64,000 nt of DNA. Source: Mucilaginibacter mallensis. Lineage in GTDB: Bacteria > Bacteroidota > Bacteroidia > Sphingobacteriales > Sphingobacteriaceae. Positions 1 to 8,009 of the stretch are shown piece after piece. The stretch covers positions 1,984,001 through 2,048,000 of the forward strand of contig NZ_LT629740.1 in the NCBI RefSeq assembly GCF_900105165.1. The letters run 5' to 3'. A program made the translations under genes and the position numbers. Below the pieces are notes generated by a model. The model was not told the DNA's origin. It made no database searches and saw nothing but the letters and a program-made list of their open reading frames with translations. The stretch's first letter is position 1, and each line of letters starts with the position of its first letter.

Positions 1-336
1 TATGCCCAGGTATATGACCAGTTTACACGAGGTTCGTTTCCTGTTGGTGGCTGCCCTGTGCTTAATACAGCTATTGAGGCTGATGACACCAATAGCCTGC
101 TAAAAGACCGCGCGGCAAAGGCCGTATTAAAATGGAAAAAAACTATACAGGATCTTATACAAGGTGGTGTTGCTGCAGGCGAGTTTAAAGAAGGCCTTGA
201 TCATACACAGATAGCCTTATCAATAATTGCTTTGATAGAAGGCGCTATAATGATAGCTAAAGTAACGAACAGCCAAAGCAATATGGATAAAATAATGCAG
301 ACTGTTGAGCTATTGATCAACCAGATGAAAGCATAA
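1..336 (+). CDS. TetR/AcrR family transcriptional regulator, C-terminal part (5' end outside window)
   Basis: The reading frame is open from base 1 and ends at a TAA at 334-336, so only about 111 C-terminal residues are visible. The stretch FPVGGCPVLNTAIEADD followed by amphipathic helices (KWKKTIQDLIQGGVAAGEF, then ALIEGAIMIAKV) is typical of the ligand-binding and dimerisation half of TetR/AcrR repressors. The DNA-binding N-terminus lies upstream of the window. An internal ATG-like start at 58 is not the real start because the conserved FPVGGC motif lies before it. The 30-bp perfect palindrome just downstream is the obvious candidate operator. The regulator probably controls the SDR that follows and perhaps the convergent fabF-like gene. 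The family call is firm from the C-terminal motif; the ligand is unknown. Confidence 0.85.
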   Translation, partial: YAQVYDQFTRGSFPVGGCPVLNTAIEADDTNSLLKDRAAKAVLKWKKTIQDLIQGGVAAGEFKEGLDHTQIALSIIALIEGAIMIAKVTNSQSNMDKIMQTVELLINQMKA

Positions 337-345
337 AAAATTTGA

Positions 346-375
346 CATAAAATATACCAATTGGTATATTTTATG
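346..375. promoter_or_regulatory. 30-bp perfect palindrome, candidate TetR operator
   Basis: Two 15-base arms meet between 360 and 361 with no loop; the core is AAAATATACCAATTGGTATATTTT. It sits between the truncated tetR gene and the SDR at 432. A TetR dimer binds such a zero-spacer palindrome. A related imperfect copy lies at 2641-2664 in front of the fabF-like gene. A terminator role is unlikely because the arms are AT-rich and there is no U tract after a GC stem. Confidence 0.7.
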
Positions 376-431
376 ATGTAATATTGTGCATTATTTCAAA
401 CATATCAACAACAATATTAAAAACCAATAAA

Positions 432-1175
432 ATGAATATTTCAAATAAAACAGTACTAATAACCGGCGGAGGTTCTGGCATCGGTTTCCAGATCGCTAAG
501 CTATTAACTGAAAAAGGCAACAAAGTAATCATCACCGGCAGGAGCGAAGCAAGGCTTAAAAATGCAGCCGCTAAGTTGAACAATGTGGGTATTTTTGCCT
601 GTGACATTACTAAAGAGGAAGATGTAAACAAACTGGTAAATTTTTTAGCCATCAATTATCCGGGTTTAGATGTATTGATAAATAATGCGGGTCAGGCATC
701 AGTATATCAGCTATTGCCTGGTGCAATAGCCTATGCAAATGCAAGCGCCGAAATATTGACGAATTACCTTGCTGTACTTCGTTTAACAGATCATTTACTG
801 CCTGTACTTGAAAAACAAAAGGAAGCCGCTATTGTAAACGTAACTTCCGTTTTAGCTATAGCGCCATCATACGATGTGCCTACCTATTCGGCAAGTAAAG
901 CGGCTTTGCATTCCTATACACAGGCTTTACGCTTCTCATTGGCAAAAACAACCGCTATAAAGGTATTTGAATTGATGCCGCCATTAGTTGATACCGAGTT
1001 TTCACAGGATATCGGCGGCAGTAACGGCATCCCGCCACAACAGGTGGCTGAAGAACTGGTACATGCTTTTGAAAATGATATTGAAGAGATCCATGTAGGG
1101 TTTACTGCCCAGTTTTATGATGCGTATTTAAAATCGCCTAAGGATGCGTTTTTGATGCTGAATTCAAGGAGGTAA
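432..1175 (+). CDS. SDR family NAD(P)-dependent oxidoreductase (DltE-like)
   Basis: This is a 247-residue classical short-chain dehydrogenase. It shows the cofactor motif TGGGSGIG near residue 11, the NNAG motif (VLINNAGQAS) near residue 83, and the catalytic YSASK near residue 151 with an upstream Ser in NVTSV. The start at 432 is chosen because it gives the usual MNISNKTVLITGG opening; an upstream in-frame start at 384 would add 16 residues of non-conserved sequence. It lies directly downstream of the tetR remnant and the palindrome at 346-375, so it is likely the main target of that repressor. Its similarity is to the DltE-like subgroup, whose substrate is generally unknown. Confidence 0.9.
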   Translation: MNISNKTVLITGGGSGIGFQIAKLLTEKGNKVIITGRSEARLKNAAAKLNNVGIFACDITKEEDVNKLVNFLAINYPGLDVLINNAGQASVYQLLPGAIAYANASAEILTNYLAVLRLTDHLLPVLEKQKEAAIVNVTSVLAIAPSYDVPTYSASKAALHSYTQALRFSLAKTTAIKVFELMPPLVDTEFSQDIGGSNGIPPQQVAEELVHAFENDIEEIHVGFTAQFYDAYLKSPKDAFLMLNSRR

Positions 1176-1192
1176 TTACTCTTATTATAATA

Positions 1193-1279
1193 AATTGTCA
1201 TTCTGAACGATAGCGAAGAATCTTAGCACGCGTTTATACATGGTGGTAAGTTTCTTCGCTATCGCTCAGAATGACAATT
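1193..1279. repeat. intergenic inverted repeat of the TGTCAT...ATGACA type
   Basis: Arms 1193-1220 and 1252-1279 are 28 bases each with one mismatch and a 31-base loop. The outer ends read TGTCATTCTGA and TCAGAATGACA, the same ends as several other intergenic hairpins in this window (3164, 11478, 13028, 13851, 20625). It lies between two convergent genes and could fold in RNA as a transcript end. Confidence 0.85.
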
Positions 1280-1303
1280 GGGTTTAGTGACAGGGGCATA
1301 AAC

Positions 1304-1340
1304 AAAAATAGCGATGGGTTTCAAACCCATCGCTATTTTT
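1304..1340. terminator. bidirectional rho-independent terminator
   Basis: An 18-base perfect stem (1304-1321 pairing with 1323-1340) has the GC-rich core GCGATGGG flanked by A5 and T5/T6 tracts on both sides. It can terminate both the rightward SDR transcript and the leftward fabF-like transcript, whose stop is at 1359. Confidence 0.85.
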
Positions 1341-1358
1341 TATGATTGAAAATTTAAC

Positions 1359-2603
1359 TTATATCTTCTTAAACACCACAATACCATTATGCCCACCGAA
1401 ACCAAATGTGTTGCTCATGGCTACATTCACTTTATGTTCAATAGCTTTACCGCGAACAATGTTCAAGTTGGCTGGTACTGCGGGGTCTAATGTTTCTGTA
1501 TTGATGGTTGGCGGCAATACCTGGTCTTTTATGGCCATTAAGCAAATGATAGCCTCAATTGCTCCGGCAGCACCTAACAGGTGACCGGTCATTGATTTGG
1601 TGGCGCCTATTTTCATGGTTAACTTTTCATCACCGGTTAACGCATGTACTGCTTTAAGCTCTGATAGGTCGCCGACAGGGGTAGAGGTAGCGTGCATATT
1701 CAGGTAATCAACCTGGTTTATGGTTATGCCGGCCTCGTTTAAAGCCAGTTCCATCGCCTTTGCCGCGCCTTTTCCTTCGGGGTGCGTTGAGGTCATGTGA
1801 TAAGCATCGGCCGTCATGGATGCGCCGGTTACCTCTGCATATATTTTAGCACCCCTTTTTACCGCGTGCTCATATTCTTCCAGCACTAAGGCGCCAGATC
1901 CTTCACCCATAACAAAACCATCCCGGTACACATCAAATGGCCTTGAGGCACGTTGCGGATCATCATTACGGGCCGACATGGCCTTCATAGCACTAAAACC
2001 ACCTATTGAAGCTGGGGTAATGGTAGCTTCGGAGCCACCTGATATAATAATTTTTGCCTTACCTAAACGAATGTAATTATAAGCATCCATTATAGCTGTA
2101 TTTGAGGTTGCGCAGGCAGACACTGCAGTGTAATTGATGCCCATATACCCGTTACGGATAGAGATCATGCCTGAAGCCATATTGGTTAGAAATTTAGGCA
2201 CGAAGAAAGGGCTGTAGCGTGGTTGCCCATTGCCACGGGCATACTCACTCACCTGCTCTTCAAAAGTTTCCATACCTCCCTGGCCCGATCCCCATATCAC
2301 ACCCACATCAAACGGGTCCATTTTTTCAAAGTCGAAACCTGAATCTTTTATTGCCTCGTCAGATGCGACGATTGCATATTGTGTAAAAGAATCTGTCCTT
2401 TTAACATCAGCCCTGTCTAAAAAATCAGCAGGATTAAAACCCTTTACCTCGCAGGCAAATTGCGTGCGAAATAAGGAAGCATCAAATTTTGTGATGATGG
2501 CCGCGCCGCTTTTGCCGGCTACAGCATTTTGCCAAAATGATTTTATATCGTTTCCCAGTGGTGTTACAGCACCCAGGCCGGTTACAACAACTCTCTTAAG
2601 CAT
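1359..2603 (-). CDS. fabF: beta-ketoacyl-[ACP] synthase II (FabF-like)
   Basis: The 414-residue protein condenses malonyl-ACP with acyl-ACP in fatty acid elongation. The thiolase-fold triad is intact: Cys164 in TAVSACATSN, His304 in NMHATSTPVGD, and His341 in GATKSMTGHLLGAAG with Lys336. The length is normal for FabF. It is not next to an acpP gene, so it may be an extra condensing enzyme rather than the main one. Upstream on the minus strand are a possible -7 box and a partial TATACCAA-type palindrome (2641-2664) resembling the operator beside the tetR fragment, suggesting shared control. Confidence 0.93.
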   Translation of the reverse strand: MLKRVVVTGLGAVTPLGNDIKSFWQNAVAGKSGAAIITKFDASLFRTQFACEVKGFNPADFLDRADVKRTDSFTQYAIVASDEAIKDSGFDFEKMDPFDVGVIWGSGQGGMETFEEQVSEYARGNGQPRYSPFFVPKFLTNMASGMISIRNGYMGINYTAVSACATSNTAIMDAYNYIRLGKAKIIISGGSEATITPASIGGFSAMKAMSARNDDPQRASRPFDVYRDGFVMGEGSGALVLEEYEHAVKRGAKIYAEVTGASMTADAYHMTSTHPEGKGAAKAMELALNEAGITINQVDYLNMHATSTPVGDLSELKAVHALTGDEKLTMKIGATKSMTGHLLGAAGAIEAIICLMAIKDQVLPPTINTETLDPAVPANLNIVRGKAIEHKVNVAMSNTFGFGGHNGIVVFKKI

Positions 2604-2640
2604 ATAAAGTTATGTTATAAATAGTTTTCAAAATTAAACT

Positions 2641-2664
2641 AAAATATACCAAGTGGTATTATTT
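2641..2664. promoter_or_regulatory. imperfect copy of the TetR-type palindrome upstream of fabF
   Basis: The sequence AAAATATACCAAGTGGTATT shares the left arm AAAATATACCAA exactly with the operator at 346-375 and keeps TGGTAT in the right arm. It lies 38 bases upstream of the fabF-like start, just before a plausible -33/-7 pair on the minus strand. It is inferred to be a second operator of the same repressor. Confidence 0.5.
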
Positions 2665-2697
2665 AATTTACCTGCAAATGTAAATTAATATTAATAA

Positions 2698-3123
2698 TTA
2701 TGCCTCTCCCCAGGCGGTAATTACAAGATTTCTTTGTCCGCCATAATTCCGGTGCTCACATAGGTAAATACCCTGCCATGTGCCTAAAGCCGGACGTCCG
2801 TTGCGGATAGGTATAGTTACCGAACTGCCCAGCATAGCGGCTTTAAGGTGTGCTGGCATGTCATCTGAACCTTCATCATCATGCTGATAATCCGGGTCAT
2901 TTTCGGGTACGGCCTTGTTAAAATACATCTCAAAATCCTTCCTTACGGTAGGGTCGGTGTTTTCATTTATGGTTAATGAAGCTGAGGTATGCTGAATAAA
3001 AACCTGCATAATACCCGTTTTTAACTCACTGACCTGCGGTAACGCGTTTACAACCTCAGTTGTTATGAGATGGAAACCGCGTTTGCGCTCACGAAGTTGA
3101 ATGGTTTGCTGGTAGATTTTCAT
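2698..3123 (-). CDS. YjbQ family protein (UPF0047, secondary thiamine-phosphate synthase type)
   Basis: The 141-residue protein shows the conserved family core: HTSASLTINENTDP near the middle, DDMPAHLKAAMLGSS, and the C-terminal LGTWQGIYLCEHR. Family members form trimers with a metal site built from the conserved His residues; weak thiamine-phosphate synthase activity has been described for E. coli YjbQ, but the physiological role is unsettled. It is a single gene on the minus strand, between the fabF-like gene and an intergenic hairpin. Family assignment is firm; the reaction here is not shown by sequence. Confidence 0.9.
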   Translation of the reverse strand: MKIYQQTIQLRERKRGFHLITTEVVNALPQVSELKTGIMQVFIQHTSASLTINENTDPTVRKDFEMYFNKAVPENDPDYQHDDEGSDDMPAHLKAAMLGSSVTIPIRNGRPALGTWQGIYLCEHRNYGGQRNLVITAWGEA

Positions 3124-3163
3124 TATTAATTAACGTTTACATAAATGAAAAGTTCAAATAAGG

Positions 3164-3241
3164 GGTGTCATGCTGAGCGCTAGTCGAAGCATGTGCGTAT
3201 AGGCCCGCCCACATGCTTCGACTAGCGCTCAGCATGACACC
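3164..3241. repeat. perfect inverted repeat, TGTCATGCTGAGC family
   Basis: Two identical 32-base arms (3164-3195 and 3210-3241) flank a 14-base loop. The same sequence core, GTCATGCTGAGCGCTAGTCG, recurs at 13851 with two G-T type changes, so this is a dispersed family rather than a local palindrome. Confidence 0.9.
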
Positions 3242-3256
3242 TTCTTCCTTTCCTTT

Positions 3257-4513
3257 TTACCTCACCACCACCTGTGCCGTATTCCTGCTTACTTGTTCAA
3301 GCAATACCGTTTTGCCAACTGTTAATTCTTTTAACGATGCTGGTGTATAATGCCTGGTGGTTATCAGCATTAAACCGCTGTTATATTTTGCTTTAAAACC
3401 TTCGCTCAGGCTTTGTAGTAATTGTTTAAAGCGATCTTCATCATGATCAAAACAAACAGAAAAGCTTAGGGCTGACGTTTGCATCACGTTCACTTTAATA
3501 TGGCTCTGTGCAAACAGGCGGAAGATCTCGCTTAAATGATCTTCTGAGATAAACGAATAATCCTTTGCTGATAACGACAGCAATACCTGGCTTTGTTTGA
3601 TGATGATCACCGGTTTTGCAAAATTATTATGCCCATCCTCCTTAATTACCGTACCCGCTGCAGACGGATCATTAAAGGGCTTCACCAACAAAGGTATTTT
3701 AGCGTTTTGCAGCGGTTTTATAGTTTTTGGGTGGATGACAGTTGCCCCGTAATAGGTCATCTCGATAGCATCGGTGTAGGATAGCTCATCAAACTTAATG
3801 GTATCCTCAAAATACTTAGGGTCGGCGTTAAGTATGCCGGGTACATCCTTCCAGGTAGTAACCGATTCTGCATTTAAGCAGGACGCTAATATAGATGCGG
3901 TATAATCAGAGCCCTCGCGACCAAGCGTAGTAGTGAAATTCTCGGATGTGCCACCTAAAAAGCCTTGTGTTACCACTATACTTTTCTCTAACAAAGCGGG
4001 GATATGATGCAGGATGCTTTCCTTGGTTTTATGCCATTGCACCACACCTTCACGATACGTATTATCGGTATGGATATATCCACGCACATCCAGCCACTGA
4101 CTTTTTAAGTTTATTTTATTGAGATAGGCATTTACTATACGGGTAGAAACCAGTTCACCAACAGATACGATCTGATCATAAATAAAATCATAATCATCAT
4201 GCGGCTCATCCTCCAGCATCCAATCTATCTCTACAAAAGTGTTTGCCACTTCATCAAAAACAGGGTCGGTGCTATCAAAAAGTTCAAACAGTATGTTATA
4301 GTGATATTGCTTTATCTCCTCGTAAATTTCATTTACATCATCAGCCTGGTTAAAATAGGCTTTGGTCAATTTTTCGAGGGCGTTGGTTGTTTTACCCATG
4401 GCCGAAACTACAATGAGCAACTGATTACCGGTATACTTATTAACTACTTTACCCAGATTTATTATACCCTCGGCATTCTTTACTGATGCCCCTCCGAATT
4501 TAAAAACAAGCAT
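3257..4513 (-). CDS. aspartate kinase
   Basis: The 418-residue enzyme phosphorylates aspartate, the first step to lysine, threonine and methionine. KFGGAS at residues 5-10 is the kinase signature; TLGREGSDYTA and the following WKDVPGILNADP block are the nucleotide and substrate regions. An ACT-type regulatory region occupies roughly the last 130 residues, so feedback inhibition is expected. It is monofunctional (no homoserine dehydrogenase domain). Its ATG overlaps the stop of the upstream DUF3298 gene by one base (TAATG at 4515-4511), so it is translated as the last cistron of a four-gene minus-strand operon. Confidence 0.93.
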   Translation of the reverse strand: MLVFKFGGASVKNAEGIINLGKVVNKYTGNQLLIVVSAMGKTTNALEKLTKAYFNQADDVNEIYEEIKQYHYNILFELFDSTDPVFDEVANTFVEIDWMLEDEPHDDYDFIYDQIVSVGELVSTRIVNAYLNKINLKSQWLDVRGYIHTDNTYREGVVQWHKTKESILHHIPALLEKSIVVTQGFLGGTSENFTTTLGREGSDYTASILASCLNAESVTTWKDVPGILNADPKYFEDTIKFDELSYTDAIEMTYYGATVIHPKTIKPLQNAKIPLLVKPFNDPSAAGTVIKEDGHNNFAKPVIIIKQSQVLLSLSAKDYSFISEDHLSEIFRLFAQSHIKVNVMQTSALSFSVCFDHDEDRFKQLLQSLSEGFKAKYNSGLMLITTRHYTPASLKELTVGKTVLLEQVSRNTAQVVVR

Positions 4514-5352
4514 TATTTATTATATTGATTTATGACCGTGTTGGGTCGAAGTAATTTTTTTATTGCTGCATATGGAATTAACAAATCTGTTGTTCCCTCG
4601 GCATATGATTTAATTTCGTAACTGTTGTAAAAGAAACTAATGCCTTTGGGTGTGATTTGAAAATTATTATTCAAAGCGAACGTGTTGTTTTCGAAATTGT
4701 AATCTGCTAAAGACTGATCCTTACCGAGGTTCTCATCTTTTCGAAAGATCTGTTCAGCGATATTGGTAAGCGGGCTTTCGTAATCATTTACCAGCAGATC
4801 ATCCAGGGAAATTGTTTTGTCAGCCTTTATATTCCAGTTTAAATATTCATCGTTATGATTAGGATGTGCCCCCCCCGAATCATCTTGCGAAAAATCAAGC
4901 ATAATTAAACTGGAATCTTGTACAATCACATCAACATTAAGCTCATAGGTAGCAGGCAATTGATCTACCGTACTGGTATCACTTTTATTATTATAAGATT
5001 GAGCTATTTTTTTCAAACTCTTATCAAAGTTTTTAAGATCAAGCTTTCTTTCACAATATGGTGATAAGTAATCGATGATTTTTCGTTTTATAGCATTATT
5101 TAAAGGCTCATTACCTTTAAAATCAGGATAATTAACGGTGATGAAACCGCATCCATTTGGGTTTTTACAATTACTCGTTTCACCGTGCATGCCTTTATTT
5201 ATGTAGGCGATGGTATCTTTTACTTTTGCAGCTGCATTAGGGGTTATGTTCCTTTTACCAGCGACTACTATTGCTGCTTCAGCTTTTTGTTGTGCGAAGG
5301 AAACTAATATTAAAACCAGGAATGCAATTAATTTAATACTGGCTTTCTGCAT
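4513..5352 (-). CDS. DUF3298/DUF4163-type exported protein
   Basis: The 279-residue protein has an N-terminal signal sequence (hydrophobic LIAFLVLILVSFAQQ near residues 8-22). The central region contains the family pattern SQDDSGGAHPNHNDEYLNWN, and the C-terminal half contains the ITPKGISFFYNSYEIKSYAEG block typical of DUF3298 (RsiV/PdaC-like) domains. It is a paralogue of the next gene upstream and starts three bases after that gene's stop. Members of this family are periplasmic or cell-surface proteins of mostly unknown function. Two cysteines in the segment NCKNPNGCGF correspond to a similar pair in the paralogue. Confidence 0.85.
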   Translation of the reverse strand: MQKASIKLIAFLVLILVSFAQQKAEAAIVVAGKRNITPNAAAKVKDTIAYINKGMHGETSNCKNPNGCGFITVNYPDFKGNEPLNNAIKRKIIDYLSPYCERKLDLKNFDKSLKKIAQSYNNKSDTSTVDQLPATYELNVDVIVQDSSLIMLDFSQDDSGGAHPNHNDEYLNWNIKADKTISLDDLLVNDYESPLTNIAEQIFRKDENLGKDQSLADYNFENNTFALNNNFQITPKGISFFYNSYEIKSYAEGTTDLLIPYAAIKKLLRPNTVINQYNK

Positions 5353-5355
5353 TAT

Positions 5356-6165
5356 TTATTTAATATATTGTGATATTACCGTATGTGGCAATAATAGTAA
5401 TTTAATTTTACCATAGGGGACAAGCAAAACCGTTTGCCCGGCCGAATATGGTTTTATCTCATACTGGTTATACAAAAACCTTAGCCCTAATGGTGTTATT
5501 GAAAAGTTGTTATTGAGTGCAAATAGATTATCCTTAAAAAAATAATCCTGCGCTAATGAGGCATCCATACTCAATTTTTCATCATGCCTGAAAATGGTAT
5601 CCGCTACCGCATTCAGCTTATCTTTATAATCCTTAACAAGAATGTCGTTTAGCGTGATGCTTTTGTTGGCCTTGGTATCCCAGTTTAAAAATTCGGTTAC
5701 CGTAGCTCCATGTGCGCCACCTTGAAACATATAGCCGCCGATTTCTAAAGTAGTAAGGCTTGAATCCTGCCTCAGCACTTTTGCGCTGCTGTTGATGGTG
5801 AAGATCTTACCTTTAACTGATGGATCATTTTTATTTTGGTCGTACACGCTCACAAATTCACGTGCATACTTTTGCAGGTCGGTGTCAGCTTCCATGGTTG
5901 AATCAACCCAGAATAAATTAAATAGCCTGTTTTTAACACTATCATTCAATAAAGTTTTGTTGTTGAAAGCAGGGAACTTTACAACAGCTACGGTACAGCC
6001 GCTATCAGGTTTAGCGCCGCAATCAGATGCCCGTTGTTTTACGGTTTGATAAACATAAGCAAGCGTATCCTTGTTGATTCCATTGGGCGAATTGTTTGGC
6101 TTACCCCAGTTGCAGGCATTCATCAGCAAAACGACGAACAAAAAAGGCAGATATTGTAATTTCAT
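5356..6165 (-). CDS. DUF3298-type lipoprotein, paralogue of the downstream gene
   Basis: The 269-residue protein begins with a lipoprotein signal peptide; the lipobox LMNAC puts the acylated Cys at residue 18. The body parallels the downstream protein: paired cysteines in SDCGAKPDSGCTVAVVKFP, then GGAHGATVTEFLNWDTKANKSITLNDIL, then ITPLGLRFLYNQYEIKPYSAG. This is a tandem duplication. Its ATG overlaps the stop of the GNAT gene by one base (TAATG at 6167-6163). The role is unknown; export to the periplasmic face of a membrane is inferred from the signal. Confidence 0.87.
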   Translation of the reverse strand: MKLQYLPFLFVVLLMNACNWGKPNNSPNGINKDTLAYVYQTVKQRASDCGAKPDSGCTVAVVKFPAFNNKTLLNDSVKNRLFNLFWVDSTMEADTDLQKYAREFVSVYDQNKNDPSVKGKIFTINSSAKVLRQDSSLTTLEIGGYMFQGGAHGATVTEFLNWDTKANKSITLNDILVKDYKDKLNAVADTIFRHDEKLSMDASLAQDYFFKDNLFALNNNFSITPLGLRFLYNQYEIKPYSAGQTVLLVPYGKIKLLLLPHTVISQYIK

Positions 6166-6632
6166 TATAAGTAGTTTAGTAACTGTTCCTTTGATAAAGC
6201 TGCGTTAAGCCAGCCCGATTCGATATTAGCCCCGTATTTATTGTAGAATTTAATAGCAGGTTCATTCCAGTCGAGCACCTGCCAAACCATCCCGCTAAAA
6301 CCCATATCCATGGTCTCTTTTATTACCTGGTCGAACAGTAATTTACCCACACCTTTACCGCGATAGCTCTCCGTTACCAACAGGTCTTCTAAATACAAAC
6401 GGCAGCCTTTCCATGTTGAATAACGCACGTAATACAACGCAAAGCCAACAATAATATGATTATCTTCGACAACAAAAGCCTTCCAAACCGGATTTTTGCC
6501 AAAACCGGCATCCTCAAATTCTTCAAGTGTTACGGTAACTTCTTCCGGTAATTTTTCAAAAAGCGCGAGCTCGTTTATAAGCTCCATTAAACGCGGGCAA
6601 TCTTCTTTTTTGGCTGTTCTTATTTTAGTCAT
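6165..6632 (-). CDS. GNAT family N-acetyltransferase (diamine acetyltransferase-like)
   Basis: The 155-residue protein has the GNAT acetyl-CoA motif RGKGVGK (R/Q-x-x-G-x-G/A) near residues 95-101, preceded by the strand YLEDLLVTESY, and a C-terminal WQVLDWNEPAIKFYNKYGA. The arrangement resembles the spermidine/spermine acetyltransferase-like subgroup. It is the first gene of the minus-strand operon ending with aspartate kinase. The acceptor amine cannot be told from sequence. Confidence 0.9.
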   Translation of the reverse strand: MTKIRTAKKEDCPRLMELINELALFEKLPEEVTVTLEEFEDAGFGKNPVWKAFVVEDNHIIVGFALYYVRYSTWKGCRLYLEDLLVTESYRGKGVGKLLFDQVIKETMDMGFSGMVWQVLDWNEPAIKFYNKYGANIESGWLNAALSKEQLLNYL

Positions 6633-6736
6633 TGGTCAATAGTCATTAGTTGTTTTGTTAAAGTATAGTCTTATGGCTGAGCTAATAGTTTATGGAGGTA
6701 GGTCCCAATGACTAATGACTCAATGACCAATGACTA
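6626..6736. repeat. imperfect inverted repeat spanning the GNAT start and the yggS stop
   Basis: Arms 6626-6650 and 6711-6736 are near-complementary (TAGTCATTGGTC...AGTCATTAGT) with one indel. The left arm contains the GNAT start codon and the right arm the yggS stop, so folding in the mRNA could end the yggS transcript or limit GNAT translation. No function is shown. Confidence 0.6.
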
Positions 6737-7423
6737 ATTATTCTTCCAATGTTTAACTACCCGGTTGCCAAATATAGTACTGCCTAAGCGTACCATATTG
6801 CTACCCTGTTCAATCGCGATCTTATAGTCGGACGACATGCCCATTGATAGCACATTAAAGGTTTTATCCTTACGGAAAAAGCTCGCCTTAATGCCATCGT
6901 AAAAAGTTTTTAGCTCGTAGTATTCGTCTTTAACCTGTTTTTCGCTGTCGGTATTGGTGGCAATACCCATTAGTCCGCGTATTTTAATGTTCTTTAGTTC
7001 GGCAAAATCATCCGAGCGTAACAGTTCTATCGCTTCATCAAAGCCCAAACCAAATTTGGTTTCCTCATCGGCAATATATATCTGTAACAGGCAATCAATA
7101 ATGCGGTCATGTTTTAAAGCATGCTTATTGATTTCCTGCAAAAGCTTCAGACTATCAACAGATTGTATCATGCTGATGAACGGCGCGATGTATTTAACCT
7201 TATTGCTTTGTAAGTGGCCAATCAGGTGCCATTGAATATCCTGTGGCAGTTTTTCGTATTTATCAACCAGTTCCTGTACCTGGTTTTCGCCAAAAATACG
7301 CTGACCAGCGTCGTATGCTTGTTGTATATCTTCGGGCGGTTTTGTTTTTGATACCGCTAATAATATTACATGTAAACTATCCGTTTCCTTTTTTAGGCTG
7401 ATGATGTTATCGGCAATGCTCAT
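6734..7423 (-). CDS. YggS family pyridoxal-phosphate homeostasis protein (PLPBP)
   Basis: The 229-residue protein carries the PLP-binding Lys26 in LLAVSKTKP, then FGENQVQEL, WHLIGHLQSNK, and the phosphate-binding C-terminal block LSMGMSSDYKIAIEQGSNMVR followed in frame by LGSTIFG. This is a complete single-domain fold-type III PLP protein without catalytic partner domains. The family buffers PLP and influences amino-acid pools. It is divergent from the DUF4296 lipoprotein at 7464, with only 40 bases between their starts. Confidence 0.93.
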   Translation of the reverse strand: MSIADNIISLKKETDSLHVILLAVSKTKPPEDIQQAYDAGQRIFGENQVQELVDKYEKLPQDIQWHLIGHLQSNKVKYIAPFISMIQSVDSLKLLQEINKHALKHDRIIDCLLQIYIADEETKFGLGFDEAIELLRSDDFAELKNIKIRGLMGIATNTDSEKQVKDEYYELKTFYDGIKASFFRKDKTFNVLSMGMSSDYKIAIEQGSNMVRLGSTIFGNRVVKHWKNN

Positions 7424-7463
7424 TTATCCGTATTTTTGCTGAATTAAACCGCTAAATTACAGA

Positions 7464-8009
7464 ATGCGTAAATATATAACCTTGTTTTTTTTAGTATTGC
7501 TTTTTTTATCTGCCTGCAGCAATGGTACACCTGATGGTATTATTGATAAAGATAATATGATAGCCTTGTTAACTGATGTGCATATAGTTGACGGCACTTT
7601 GATCACCGTGTCCCAAACGCCTGATACTTTATATAAGTATGGCAGGGGCAAATATCAGGCTGTATTTGCAAAGCATCATACCGATTCAGCACAATTCAGA
7701 AAGAGCTTCATATATTACGCAAGTAACAAACCAGTGGAGCTTGCTGATATGTATGATAAGGTTTTAGAGAACCTGCGGGTAAAAACCGATTCAATAACCA
7801 AACTATCAATAAAACAAAATACGGTAAATAGCAAAAAAACACTTGTTCCAGGCACTCCGGGTGCTGGTGCTATGCCAGCTATGCAGGCTCCTGTCACGCC
7901 TGTTCAGCATAATAATGTAAACCCAAGAGCAAGGTTTGAGAAAATGCAGGCCCACAGAGATTCATTAATAAGAAAACAGAGAAATAAGAATGCTTCACCC
8001 GCAAAGTAG
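7464..8009 (+). CDS. DUF4296 domain-containing lipoprotein
   Basis: The 181-residue protein has a lipoprotein signal peptide (LFFLVLLFLSACSN, Cys at about residue 18). The following region, IIDKDNMIALLTDVHIVDG and later FRKSFIYYASNPVEL-like sequence, matches the Bacteroidetes DUF4296 family. The C-terminal 60 residues are Pro/Ala/Asn-rich and then basic, probably disordered. Its end overlaps the mutS2 start by 20 bases in another frame, so the two genes are very likely co-transcribed. Function unknown. Confidence 0.88.
   Translation: MRKYITLFFLVLLFLSACSNGTPDGIIDKDNMIALLTDVHIVDGTLITVSQTPDTLYKYGRGKYQAVFAKHHTDSAQFRKSFIYYASNKPVELADMYDKVLENLRVKTDSITKLSIKQNTVNSKKTLVPGTPGAGAMPAMQAPVTPVQHNNVNPRARFEKMQAHRDSLIRKQRNKNASPAK

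Noticed and set aside
371..655. Minus-strand frame antisense to the SDR and tetR operator region
   Set aside because: It overlaps a clear SDR gene; the hydrophobic Leu/Ser-rich translation is a shadow of the antisense codons.
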